A DNA stretch of 42,109 nt. Source: Candidatus Bathycorpusculum termitum. Lineage in GTDB: Archaea > Thermoproteota > Bathyarchaeia > Bathyarchaeales > Bathycorpusculaceae. The stretch's first letter is position 1; the number at the start of each line of letters is the position of its first letter. Of this stretch, positions 1-7,995 are shown one piece after another. The DNA is taken from assembly GCA_031254875.1 (NCBI GenBank), contig JAIRTW010000030.1, forward strand, positions 1 to 42,109, read 5' to 3'. Made by a program: the position numbers and the translations under genes. The notes beneath the pieces were generated by a model. It worked only from the letters and a program-made list of their open reading frames with translations, had not been told where the DNA came from and made no database searches.

Positions 1-659
1 GTGTTCTAGTATTTTTTGCATTTTACCCAACTTTTAAAATAGTGCATAAAACTTATTGTTATAGACTAGCTATAAATGTATCGCAAACTAGATTATCAAA
101 AAACTATTTTTCAAAAAAACGCAATTACATCTGCAGACTAAAATTCATGCGTACGACGTGCGCGCAGGTGCCAGCTCGGCCTCGGATCGATTTTGAGGGC
201 ACTGAATCTGGGTAGTTATATATCGCAGAGTCAAGGTGGCTTCCCGCTTTTTAGTTGGGGTTTTAGGGTTTTGGGGAAACGGCCTGGGGGTTTGCTGCGC
301 ACCCCTTCTCCCAGATGGGTGCCTTCGGGTGTTAGGCGGTCATGTTTAGCGCGGATAACAAAACTTTGATTGCTGCTTAGGCTATGTTATACAATTGGTA
401 GATATCTCCTTCACGATCAGCTATGGGGGGTTAGTTGGGTGTTTTTTGGGGTGTTTGTTTGGGCGGTTTGCATGGTTTTTAGCCAGCGGGTGCTTCTTTG
501 TCTTGGATGTTGCGTTTTTGTTTTTGGTGGGGGCTGTGTGGGTCACTGTTTGTTTCTCGGGTAGTTGTGTACCCTTAAGTTTTGTGTAGTCTGTTTAACT
601 CATTCAGGTATTAAAGATTTTTAACCTCCCAAGCTATAACAAACTCGAGGATTATTGGG
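1..659. other. Gene-free leader region, no supported gene
   Basis: I see no convincing gene here. The stretch from about 400 to 590 is G/T-rich and gives overlapping hydrophobic reading frames in two frames, which is what low-complexity DNA produces. A TATA-like run lies at 216-223 and is followed by a G-rich segment (240-330) with short complementary runs, so a small RNA is possible. I could not match it to the SRP RNA, RNase P RNA or tRNA consensus. Confidence 0.5.
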
Positions 660-1334
660 ATGCGTATTGTGGTTCGAATAGGCGGCAGTGTCGTAGCAAA
701 CCCCATCAACACGCAATTGTTAGCTAAATATGCCCATATCATCATCACGCTTAAGCAACAGGGACATGGGGTTGTTGTGGTTGTTGGCGGCGGCGCATTG
801 GCAAGGCAGTTTATTGAATTAGCTAAAGAACTCGAGCTGAACATGAATGCACAAGACGAAGTTGCCATCTCTTGCTCAAGGTTGTTTGCGCAACTTTTTC
901 TCAAAAAACTCGGCGGATATGGCGGTAATAACGTCGCAGTTACCATAGATGAAGCCGCCAAATGTCTCAGCAACAACAAAGTTGCAGTTATGGGCGGGTT
1001 AAAACCCGGAATCACAACCGACACCGTTGCCACCTTAGTGGCCGAAACGGTAGATGCGGATATGCTTTTAAAAGGCTCAGATCAGCTGGGGGTCTATAAT
1101 AAAGATCCCCGTAAACACGTTGACGCTGTTAAACTTGATCGCTTAACGTTTGAGGAGCTGTCAGAGGTGTTTGAGCAAAACGAGCACCAAGCAGGCATCC
1201 ATCAAATCATCGACCCTGAAGCTGTGAAAATTCTCAAACATAGGCGTATTAAAACAGTGGTTGTAAGCGGTTTTGACCCCCAAAATATGTTGGCGGCAGT
1301 TCGAGGAGAAAATGTGGGCACCCTCATAACCTAA
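660..1334 (+). CDS. pyrH: UMP kinase, archaeal type
   Basis: Phosphorylates UMP to UDP in cytoplasmic pyrimidine nucleotide synthesis. The 224-residue product has the amino-acid-kinase fold: a phosphate loop with IGGSVV near residues 6-11, a second glycine loop VVGGGALARQ near 40-49, and the nucleotide-binding segment DQLGVYNKDPRK near 140-152. Length and motifs fit the short archaeal UMP kinase family rather than acetylglutamate or aspartate kinases. The ATG at 660 has a weak GAGG about 11 bases upstream. It stands alone, and the SNF2 gene follows after about 107 bases. I am confident of the family, and the substrate follows from it. Confidence 0.92.
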   Translation: MRIVVRIGGSVVANPINTQLLAKYAHIIITLKQQGHGVVVVVGGGALARQFIELAKELELNMNAQDEVAISCSRLFAQLFLKKLGGYGGNNVAVTIDEAAKCLSNNKVAVMGGLKPGITTDTVATLVAETVDADMLLKGSDQLGVYNKDPRKHVDAVKLDRLTFEELSEVFEQNEHQAGIHQIIDPEAVKILKHRRIKTVVVSGFDPQNMLAAVRGENVGTLIT

Positions 1335-1441
1335 GGATAAACTAAGCAGGCATCAGAGTTCAAGATGGCCATTAAATTAAAAACAAAACGCTTTAATTTA
1401 AGAGAAGGCCAATCGTTGACTTAGGCGGGGCAGAAAGGCTG

Positions 1442-4072
1442 GTGGTGGGTATGGATAATAAGAAGCTGATTGCGGTTTTTGAGGAACGGGGGTTCCTATT
1501 GGATTTTGAGGGCCGGGGAGATGTATCGGCTAAAGATTTGGGGTTGCAAAAGAGTTTTTTGGAAAATCCGTACAAGACGCTTTTTTTCTTTGGCTTTAAA
1601 CCTATAGGCGACCTAAGCGATGGCGTGAAGTTTCTTCATGTCCTTTCTGAAAAAATGATAAGTAAAATTTCGTTGCAAAATGACATCGAATTTACCCGTG
1701 AAAACACAGAATTTGTTTTCACCGACGAGGAAATTAAGGATTTACTGTTATCTGTTCCTTTTGTACCCGGGATGGAGAATGCTAATAAACTGTGGTTACT
1801 TGAAATTTTTAGTCAGCTTGAACAAGTATTTAAAAGCATTATCGCAACATATGATGGAACCGTTCAGCGGTTTTTAGCTGAACACCGATCAAATTTAACC
1901 GTAATGGGCCGAGTGTTTTTTCATTTAGTTGAGAGCAAAACCGATGCCCTGCCTTTTGCTTTTTTGGCAACATACTCAACAAAATCCGAGAAGGGAAAAG
2001 TAAATCATGTCCCGCTGAAAAGTGCTTTACTTGAGTATAGAGAACAAACGACTAAACTGCTAGAATTGCTTTCCACAGTTAGTCAAGCGGTTCAAAGAAG
2101 TGAATTGATCTCCCAGCTAGCAGAATCAGGAGAATTATTCAGTCCCCTTAGATTCTCCGCGGACGAAGCTTATACATTTTTGAAGGAAGTGCCACTTTAT
2201 GAGCAATCCGGCATTATTTGTCGAATTCCTGATTGGTGGCGAAAAAAACAAAATCAAATCGGGGTAAATGTAACCATTGGAGAAAAGGGCATATCAAAAG
2301 TGGGAAAAAAAGCGATTTTAAGCTTTAACCCCCAGATCATATTGGGCGAGGATGCCTTAAGTGAGGAAGAAATAACTTTTCTGCTGTCTCAGGCGGAAGG
2401 TTTGATTTTCTTAAAAGGAAAATGGGTCGAAGTTGACCACGATAAATTAAAACAAGCCCTTGAAATCATGGAAAAAGCTAAACAATATGCTGGGGGTGAT
2501 TCCATTGGCATCTTTGAGGCCCTGCGTCTGGAAATGGAAACCGCAAAGCTACTAAACCTATCCGATGTCAGCATGGTTGAAATTTCAAACGGCGAATGGC
2601 TAACCTCTGCTCTTGAGAAAATTAAAAAACCCGAAAAAATTAAAAATATTTCCTCCGGAGACGAATTTAAAGCTGTTCTAAGACACTATCAACAAGCAGG
2701 TCTGAATTGGCTGACTCTGATGATAGAAATGGGCTTTGGCGCATGCCTTGCTGATGATATGGGTTTGGGAAAAACCGTTCAGATCATAGGCTTACTGGAA
2801 TATTTACGAATTTCACAAAAACAAAAAAACCCCTCCCTTATAGTAATCCCTGCCTCGCTTATAGGCAACTGGAAAACTGAACTCGAAAAATTTGCACCCA
2901 ATATCAAATACAAAGTTTTGCACCATAAATCCAATGTTGAAATTGATAATACTTACAATCTATACATCACAACATACACCATGGTTAGTAAGCTTACACC
3001 TGTTTTGAATGCCGAGTGGAATTTATTGATTCTAGACGAGGCGCAAGCTGTCAAAAATCCTGGCACCAAGCAGACCAAGGCAACAAAACGCATAAAGGCA
3101 AATTCGCGGATAGCCATGACTGGAACGCCAATTGAAAATAGGTTAACTGATCTTTGGTCGCTTTTTGATTTTTTGAATGCTGGGCTTTTGGGGAATATGT
3201 CAGAGTTTAAAACTTTTGTTAATAGGCTAAAAGATCATGGAAATGATTATGGCCGGTTGCGTTCGGTTGTATCTCCTTTTATTTTGCGGCGCCTTAAAAC
3301 TGACAAGTCGGTAATTTCTGATTTGCCCGACAAGATTGAGATGAAAACATATACCCATCTCAGTAAGAAGCAGGTTGTTTTGTACCAGGATTTTGTTGAT
3401 GAGTTGGAAGTAAAACTCGGGGATGCAGATGAGGGCATTGCTCGAAAAGGTTTGATTCTTACAAGTATTTTGCGTTTAAAGCAAATATGTAATCATCCGG
3501 ATCATTATCTTGGGCAATCAGAATATGATGAGCAGTATAGTGGGAAATTCATACAACTGAGAAATATATGTGAGACGATTTACGAGAAACGTGAGCGGGT
3601 TTTGGTGTTTACGCAATTTAAAGAAATTATAAATCCGCTTGATGATTTTCTTGAGAATATATTTGAGCGTCGGGGATTGATTCTGCATGGCGGCACACCC
3701 GTTAAAAAACGTCAAGGCATTGTTGAACGCTTTTGCGGCAGAGAATATGTTCCATACATGATTTTGTCCCTAAAAGCCGGGGGTGTGGGGCTTAATCTAA
3801 CCAAAGCAAATCATGTGATACATTTTGACCGTTGGTGGAATCCTGCGGTTGAAAATCAGGCAACTGATCGCGCGTTTCGCATTGGTCAGAAGAATAATGT
3901 TTTGGTTCACAAATTTATCTCCGCCAATACCATTGAGGAAAAAATTGATTTGATGATTGAGGAAAAAGTAAAGCTATCAGGCGATATTATTGGGGCTTCG
4001 GGGGAAAACTGGATTACAGAAATGAGCAATAGCGAATTAATGAAGATATTTCGCATGTCGGGGGATAAATAA
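1442..4072 (+). CDS. SNF2/RapA-family ATP-dependent helicase-like protein
   Basis: A superfamily 2 DNA translocase of the Swi2/Snf2 group, expected to remodel protein-DNA or RNA polymerase complexes. The C-terminal half holds the ATPase: Walker A in ADDMGLGKT near residue 440, the box II motif LDEAQAVKN near 530, MTGTPIENR soon after, ILRLKQICNHP, and the final helicase motif QATDRAFRIGQ near 806. The first 400 residues have no motif I recognise and may hold the helicase-associated domain. Start is either GTG at 1442 or ATG at 1451; the two are in frame. The stop overlaps the SWIM-domain gene's ATG by one base, so the two are surely co-transcribed. Confidence 0.92.
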   Translation: MVGMDNKKLIAVFEERGFLLDFEGRGDVSAKDLGLQKSFLENPYKTLFFFGFKPIGDLSDGVKFLHVLSEKMISKISLQNDIEFTRENTEFVFTDEEIKDLLLSVPFVPGMENANKLWLLEIFSQLEQVFKSIIATYDGTVQRFLAEHRSNLTVMGRVFFHLVESKTDALPFAFLATYSTKSEKGKVNHVPLKSALLEYREQTTKLLELLSTVSQAVQRSELISQLAESGELFSPLRFSADEAYTFLKEVPLYEQSGIICRIPDWWRKKQNQIGVNVTIGEKGISKVGKKAILSFNPQIILGEDALSEEEITFLLSQAEGLIFLKGKWVEVDHDKLKQALEIMEKAKQYAGGDSIGIFEALRLEMETAKLLNLSDVSMVEISNGEWLTSALEKIKKPEKIKNISSGDEFKAVLRHYQQAGLNWLTLMIEMGFGACLADDMGLGKTVQIIGLLEYLRISQKQKNPSLIVIPASLIGNWKTELEKFAPNIKYKVLHHKSNVEIDNTYNLYITTYTMVSKLTPVLNAEWNLLILDEAQAVKNPGTKQTKATKRIKANSRIAMTGTPIENRLTDLWSLFDFLNAGLLGNMSEFKTFVNRLKDHGNDYGRLRSVVSPFILRRLKTDKSVISDLPDKIEMKTYTHLSKKQVVLYQDFVDELEVKLGDADEGIARKGLILTSILRLKQICNHPDHYLGQSEYDEQYSGKFIQLRNICETIYEKRERVLVFTQFKEIINPLDDFLENIFERRGLILHGGTPVKKRQGIVERFCGREYVPYMILSLKAGGVGLNLTKANHVIHFDRWWNPAVENQATDRAFRIGQKNNVLVHKFISANTIEEKIDLMIEEKVKLSGDIIGASGENWITEMSNSELMKIFRMSGDK

Positions 4073-4791
4073 TGGGCTATTGGGGTTACTTTGAATATGA
4101 AACAGTTGCCCAAAAAATCGCAAAGGCAAAAAAACAACTCGAAAAACTAAAAAAAACCAATCCCGATATTTGCCCAGTTATTATTGAGGGCCGCACCATC
4201 GCGAAATCATGGTGGGGAAAAGCTTGGACCGAAAACCTTGAGAGCTATGCAGATTATTCAAACCGCATAGGACGCGGCAGAAGTTATGTGAGAAACGGGT
4301 TTGTAATAGATTTAAAAATCGAAGCAGGACAAGTATGTGCACTAGTTTGCGGCAGCAGCGCTACACCCTACCGAGTGAAAGTATCGATCCAGCCGCTTCT
4401 AAAAGAAAAACTAACCAGCCTGGCAAAACTCTGCAACAATCAGATAAACGGCTTGGAAGAACTCGTAGAGGGTAGATTTCCCAAAGACCTCGAAGAGCTA
4501 TTTACGCAAAAAAACCAGGGCTTATTCCCATCAAATAGAGAAATACAGTTCAGTTGTTCCTGTCCTGACTCAGCATATATGTGTAAACATGTATGCGCGG
4601 TTTTATATGCAATTGGTGCAAAATTTGATTCCGACCCCACCCTATTTTTTAAGCTTCGAAGCATTGAATTTAAAGTATTTTTAGCAAAAACCGTGGAGGA
4701 AAAAATGCACAGTATGTTAAAAAACGCCGGAAAAACCAGCAAACGCGTAATAGCTGATGAAGAAGTAACAACCCTTTTCGGCATACTGTAA
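4072..4791 (+). CDS. SWIM zinc-finger protein paired with the SNF2 helicase
   Basis: A 239-residue protein with a SWIM-type zinc finger near residues 160-175, seen as the C-x-C, C-x-H arrangement CSCPDSAYMCKHVC. SWIM domains bind DNA or proteins. The N-terminal part contains TIAKSWWGKAWTENLESY, a segment typical of SWIM proteins encoded beside SNF2 helicases in bacteria and archaea (family knowledge from memory). The one-base TAATG overlap with the helicase suggests translational coupling and a complex in which this protein supplies target binding. The substrate is unknown. I see no nuclease or methylase in the same operon. Confidence 0.88.
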   Translation: MGYWGYFEYETVAQKIAKAKKQLEKLKKTNPDICPVIIEGRTIAKSWWGKAWTENLESYADYSNRIGRGRSYVRNGFVIDLKIEAGQVCALVCGSSATPYRVKVSIQPLLKEKLTSLAKLCNNQINGLEELVEGRFPKDLEELFTQKNQGLFPSNREIQFSCSCPDSAYMCKHVCAVLYAIGAKFDSDPTLFFKLRSIEFKVFLAKTVEEKMHSMLKNAGKTSKRVIADEEVTTLFGIL

Positions 4792-4838
4792 GATATAAAC
4801 CCCGAAAAAGCCATCTACAGCTAGCGTCGTTTAGCTGA

Positions 4839-5063
4839 TCATTTAAGTTGCTTCTTTATTTTTGCCAAATCGTGGGGATTATCAACCCAATCTTCAATAA
4901 AACCACAACTACAACACACATATTTGGTGACTACGACCTGACTAAATAAAGCAAACCCAACCGAAATATTATTTCCAATTCCATACCCCTGACTTCTCCC
5001 AGGTGCTCTTACAACATCATAAGAACTACATTTTGAACATCGCTTTGAATTTTTCATATACAA
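4839..5063 (-). CDS. Small zinc-ribbon protein
   Basis: A 74-residue basic protein with two zinc-knuckle pairs, CSKC near residues 9-12 and CCSC near 50-53, separated by a glycine-rich loop. That is a one-domain zinc ribbon which could bind nucleic acid or a protein partner. It is convergent with the SNF2-SWIM operon and separated from it by under 50 bases. The start could be the ATG at 5063 or the next in-frame ATG two codons later (5057). I do not recognise a named family. The regular cysteine spacing is the main reason to accept it as real. Confidence 0.7.
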   Translation of the reverse strand: MYMKNSKRCSKCSSYDVVRAPGRSQGYGIGNNISVGFALFSQVVVTKYVCCSCGFIEDWVDNPHDLAKIKKQLK

Positions 5064-5329
5064 ACAACCAACTTCATGTTACTTCATACTCGTTTAATGC
5101 CAAGCGCCAACATCACCTGACAATCCACACTTATGCGGCAGTATGCCAAAAGCACGATTTATCCCTTCCCTTCGCCGTTTAAACTTTTCAACTCCCCCTA
5201 CACTAACAGGTCAATATAAAAACGCACATAGCGGTCCGCACATGTAGAGCGAGTAAACAACCGCCACAACCAAACACGGTTTCACTACATAGTTTTTATT
5301 CCGCTTTGCTATTTACTGTATAACTCAAA

Positions 5330-5335
5330 GGGAGG
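5330..5335 (+). promoter_or_regulatory. Ribosome binding site that selects a TTG start
   Basis: GGGAGG lies eight bases before a TTG at 5344. The nearer ATG at 5339 opens a frame that stops after two codons (ATG GGT TGA), so it cannot start the thiolase. This strong site therefore supports the TTG start. The two-codon frame overlapping the start could tune initiation, but that is speculation. Confidence 0.7.
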
Positions 5336-5343
5336 CATATGGG

Positions 5344-6519
5344 TTGAATGGGAAACCACTCGTCAGCATAATTAGTGCTGGCATGACTAAATTTGGCAAG
5401 CATGAGGGCTTATTAACCCGAGAACTTTTCGCTGAAGCGGCTTTAGAGGCGTTTGGCCGTTGTCCCAAACTTGAACCCAAACAAGACATCAAAGCCATGT
5501 TTATTGGGCATATGGGTGAGGCCTATGAGCATCAAGGACACACCGGTAGCACATTGGCCGATTGGGCGGGACTCACAGGCATCGCCGCCACCCGCACCGA
5601 AGCCGCCTGTGGAAGTTCAGGTGCCGCCCTGCGCTCAGGCATATATGCAGTTCTCTCGGGCTTAGCTGATGTTGTTATTGTGGGTGGAGTAGAAAAAATG
5701 ACCCATCGAACCACCGCGGAGGTCACTGAATACCTTGCAATGGCCTCAGATTACCCCTTTGAACAGTTCCACGGGATCACTTTTCCAGGACTATTTGCAT
5801 TGATGGCAAACGCACACATGCATGCCTATGGCACCACTGAAGAGCAAATCGGTATGGTTGCAGTCAAAAACCACTACCACGGCACCCTCAACCCCAAAGC
5901 ACAAATGCAAAAAGAAGTCGCTCTCCAAAACGTCCTATCTTCCAAATATGTGGCCTGGCCGCTTAAACTCTACGACTGCTCCCTTATAACAGACGGTGCG
6001 AGCTGCATAATTCTAACAAAGCCCGAACTCGCCAAAAAATACACCGACCAACCCGTCCACATAGTAGGCAGTGGACAAGCCAGCGACACCATCGGACTCT
6101 ACGAACGCCAAACCTTTACTTCACTAAACGCCACCAAACTGGCCGCAAAAGAAGCCTACGAAATGGCCAACATTACCCCCAAACAGGTTAACCTTGCCGA
6201 GGTCCATGACTGCTTCACCATAGCAGAAATCCTGCATTATGAAGACCTGGGCTTCTGCAATACCGGCGAAGGCGGCAAACTCGTCGAGACCGGCGCAACC
6301 CGTCTCGGAGGAACCATACCCGTCAACACCAGCGGCGGACTCAAATCCAAAGGGCACCCCGTCGGCGCAACAGGCACCGCACAGGTCTATGAAATGTATC
6401 TACAACTCACCGCACAGGCCGATAAACGCCAAGTCAAAGACGCCGAAGTCGGGTTAACGCAAAACCTTGGCGGTTCAGGTGCAACTGCAACAGTGCACAT
6501 CTACAGGAGAGACAATTAA
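5344..6519 (+). CDS. Thiolase-family protein (acetyl-CoA acetyltransferase type)
   Basis: A 391-residue thiolase-superfamily enzyme that would form or cleave a beta-ketoacyl-CoA, probably acetoacetyl-CoA. The nucleophilic cysteine sits in EAACGSSGAAL (about Cys89). The second active-site region EVHDCFTIAE is near residue 285, and the GHPVGATG histidine loop is near 336. It uses a TTG start preceded by GGGAGG. The stop overlaps the ATG of the DUF35 gene, the usual archaeal partner. In archaea such thiolase-DUF35 pairs often work with HMG-CoA synthase in the mevalonate pathway, but no synthase gene is in this window. A role in lipid precursor synthesis or acyl-CoA degradation is therefore open. 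Confidence 0.9.
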   Translation: MNGKPLVSIISAGMTKFGKHEGLLTRELFAEAALEAFGRCPKLEPKQDIKAMFIGHMGEAYEHQGHTGSTLADWAGLTGIAATRTEAACGSSGAALRSGIYAVLSGLADVVIVGGVEKMTHRTTAEVTEYLAMASDYPFEQFHGITFPGLFALMANAHMHAYGTTEEQIGMVAVKNHYHGTLNPKAQMQKEVALQNVLSSKYVAWPLKLYDCSLITDGASCIILTKPELAKKYTDQPVHIVGSGQASDTIGLYERQTFTSLNATKLAAKEAYEMANITPKQVNLAEVHDCFTIAEILHYEDLGFCNTGEGGKLVETGATRLGGTIPVNTSGGLKSKGHPVGATGTAQVYEMYLQLTAQADKRQVKDAEVGLTQNLGGSGATATVHIYRRDN

Positions 6520-6917
6520 TGAGCACAACAGAACCGTTTACAATTGAGCAATTCTACAAGTTCCTCACAACAAATCAACTGATGGCCGGAAAATGCACAA
6601 AATGCGGAAAAATCCATCTGCCACCCAGACCCCTCTGCAATAACTGCTTCTCCAAAGAATTCATCTGGACACCTATTACAGGAAAAGGCAGACTCCTCAC
6701 ATACACCACGATCCAAGTAGCACCCGAACAGTTCCAAGCATTAACACCCTATGCTGTGGGTATCGTTGAACTCGAAGGTGGCTTGAAAATTCCCGGCATA
6801 ATACAAAATATAACTAAGGAACAACTTAAAATCGGCATGGAACTAACACTGGACTTTGGCACGCATACTTCGTCTCAAAATTGGCCGATATGGCACCGCT
6901 ATCACTTCAAACCCTAA
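6519..6917 (+). CDS. DUF35 OB-fold, zinc-ribbon acyl-CoA-associated protein
   Basis: A 132-residue partner of the thiolase. The N-terminus has a rubredoxin-like zinc ribbon, CTKCG and then CNNC at about residues 27-45, followed by an OB-fold with GKGRLLTYTTIQVAPEQF, typical of the family. In the archaeal acetoacetyl-CoA thiolase/HMG-CoA synthase complex the DUF35 protein bridges the two enzymes and binds CoA (known biology of the family). The ATG overlaps the thiolase stop, so expression is coupled. No further operon member follows. Confidence 0.9.
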   Translation: MSTTEPFTIEQFYKFLTTNQLMAGKCTKCGKIHLPPRPLCNNCFSKEFIWTPITGKGRLLTYTTIQVAPEQFQALTPYAVGIVELEGGLKIPGIIQNITKEQLKIGMELTLDFGTHTSSQNWPIWHRYHFKP

Positions 6918-7273
6918 GTAATTCTTTTGGTCACATACACTTTTCAGTTTTTTAAATCTGACCATTCTCCAAGGTCGTGAACTGTGAATAGAGCACCTGC
7001 AAAGTTACAACAAAGCTTCTTGTGAACATTATTTTGATGTGGAAATTTTCAAAATTAATTTTACTATACCCACACTGGTGGGGGTTCCGTCGATCATTGG
7101 AAAATCTCTAAATTCAGGAAGAGAGAAAAACCTCGATCCCAGAACCCTCACCAACCAAGTTAAGGATTGACTGCTTGATTTAGCTTTTGGTAGCTTTTCA
7201 TTTTGCACACAGAGCCCCTGTCTTTGGGAAAAGGTTTTTTGGTATCGTGTGCTATTGGGAGGAGGCTGAAAGC
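6918..7273 (+). other. Intergenic region with a short hairpin
   Basis: No gene seen. A hairpin CCCAC-ACTG-GTGGG at 7069-7082 directly follows a TATA-like TTTACTATA. It could be part of the promoter or leader of the DUF1638 gene, whose GGAGG lies at 7261-7265. A reading frame upstream of 7274 is in frame with the gene but lacks conserved content. Confidence 0.4.
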
Positions 7274-7882
7274 ATGGCGTCTCAAAGTTCTGTTTGTATT
7301 GTCTCTTGTAGTGTCCTCAAAGGGGAGCTCAGGCAACTCAGAGCCGAAGGCAAATTGGATGCTGAATTGGTGTTTGTAAGCAAAAACTTTCACGTTGACT
7401 ATACCCAACTGGAAAGCAATCTCCGCAGGATGCTTGTACACACCAAAAATCGGTTCAACGGCAAAATTGTGTTGCTCTACGGTGACCTCTGTTTGGGTCA
7501 GGATGGAGAAATGGAAAAGTTAGCCCAAGAGCACGGTGTTGTTAAAGTGGATGCACTGAATTGTATTGACTGTCAACTTGGCGGTAGAGGCAAAAGCTTG
7601 GAACTGAATCCTGAGCATAACTTGATGTTTATGGGGCCGGGTATGATAGAGTTCTTTGCTGATATGAAGCGGAGCCTCAAACAACAAGGCATAGATGAGA
7701 CAGCTATTAGAGGACTGTTTAGCGGTATCAAAGGCATTGTGCTTTTGGATACCTGCGGCGGTAAAGAGAAACTTTTGAATGCCCTAAAAGAGATCGACAT
7801 ATCACTTGAGGTGCTGGAAACCAAAGAGGGCGGCTCTGATAATGTGTTGCGGGTGGTTTTAGATGCAGTCGAGCGCACTTAG
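7274..7882 (+). CDS. DUF1638-family protein
   Basis: A protein of about 202 residues that resembles the DUF1638 family of anaerobic archaea and bacteria. It starts IVSCSVLKGEL, has VLLYGDLCLG in the middle followed by NCIDCQLGGRG, and later has MFMGPGMIEFF. The conserved cysteines suggest metal or corrinoid-related chemistry. In methanogens such proteins occur near methylamine methyltransferase genes (recollection). I chose the ATG at 7274 because GGAGG lies eight bases upstream; the frame is open upstream but without conserved sequence. There is no methyltransferase neighbour here, so no function is assigned. Confidence 0.75.
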   Translation: MASQSSVCIVSCSVLKGELRQLRAEGKLDAELVFVSKNFHVDYTQLESNLRRMLVHTKNRFNGKIVLLYGDLCLGQDGEMEKLAQEHGVVKVDALNCIDCQLGGRGKSLELNPEHNLMFMGPGMIEFFADMKRSLKQQGIDETAIRGLFSGIKGIVLLDTCGGKEKLLNALKEIDISLEVLETKEGGSDNVLRVVLDAVERT

Positions 7883-7995
7883 TGCATCAACTGACTTTTT
7901 TTTATCCCTCAAGTTTACTGCATAATTGTTTGGGTACCTGATGAATTACCGTAAATATTAAAGAATGCGACATGCAATACAAATAACTCAACGTA

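Noticed and set aside
370-589. Two overlapping hydrophobic reading frames
   Set aside because: G/T-rich low-complexity DNA gives hydrophobic proteins in two frames; no ribosome site and no conserved pattern.
611-1033. Antisense reading frame on the UMP kinase gene
   Set aside because: Shadow of a well-supported gene; Pro/Thr-rich composition typical of antisense frames.
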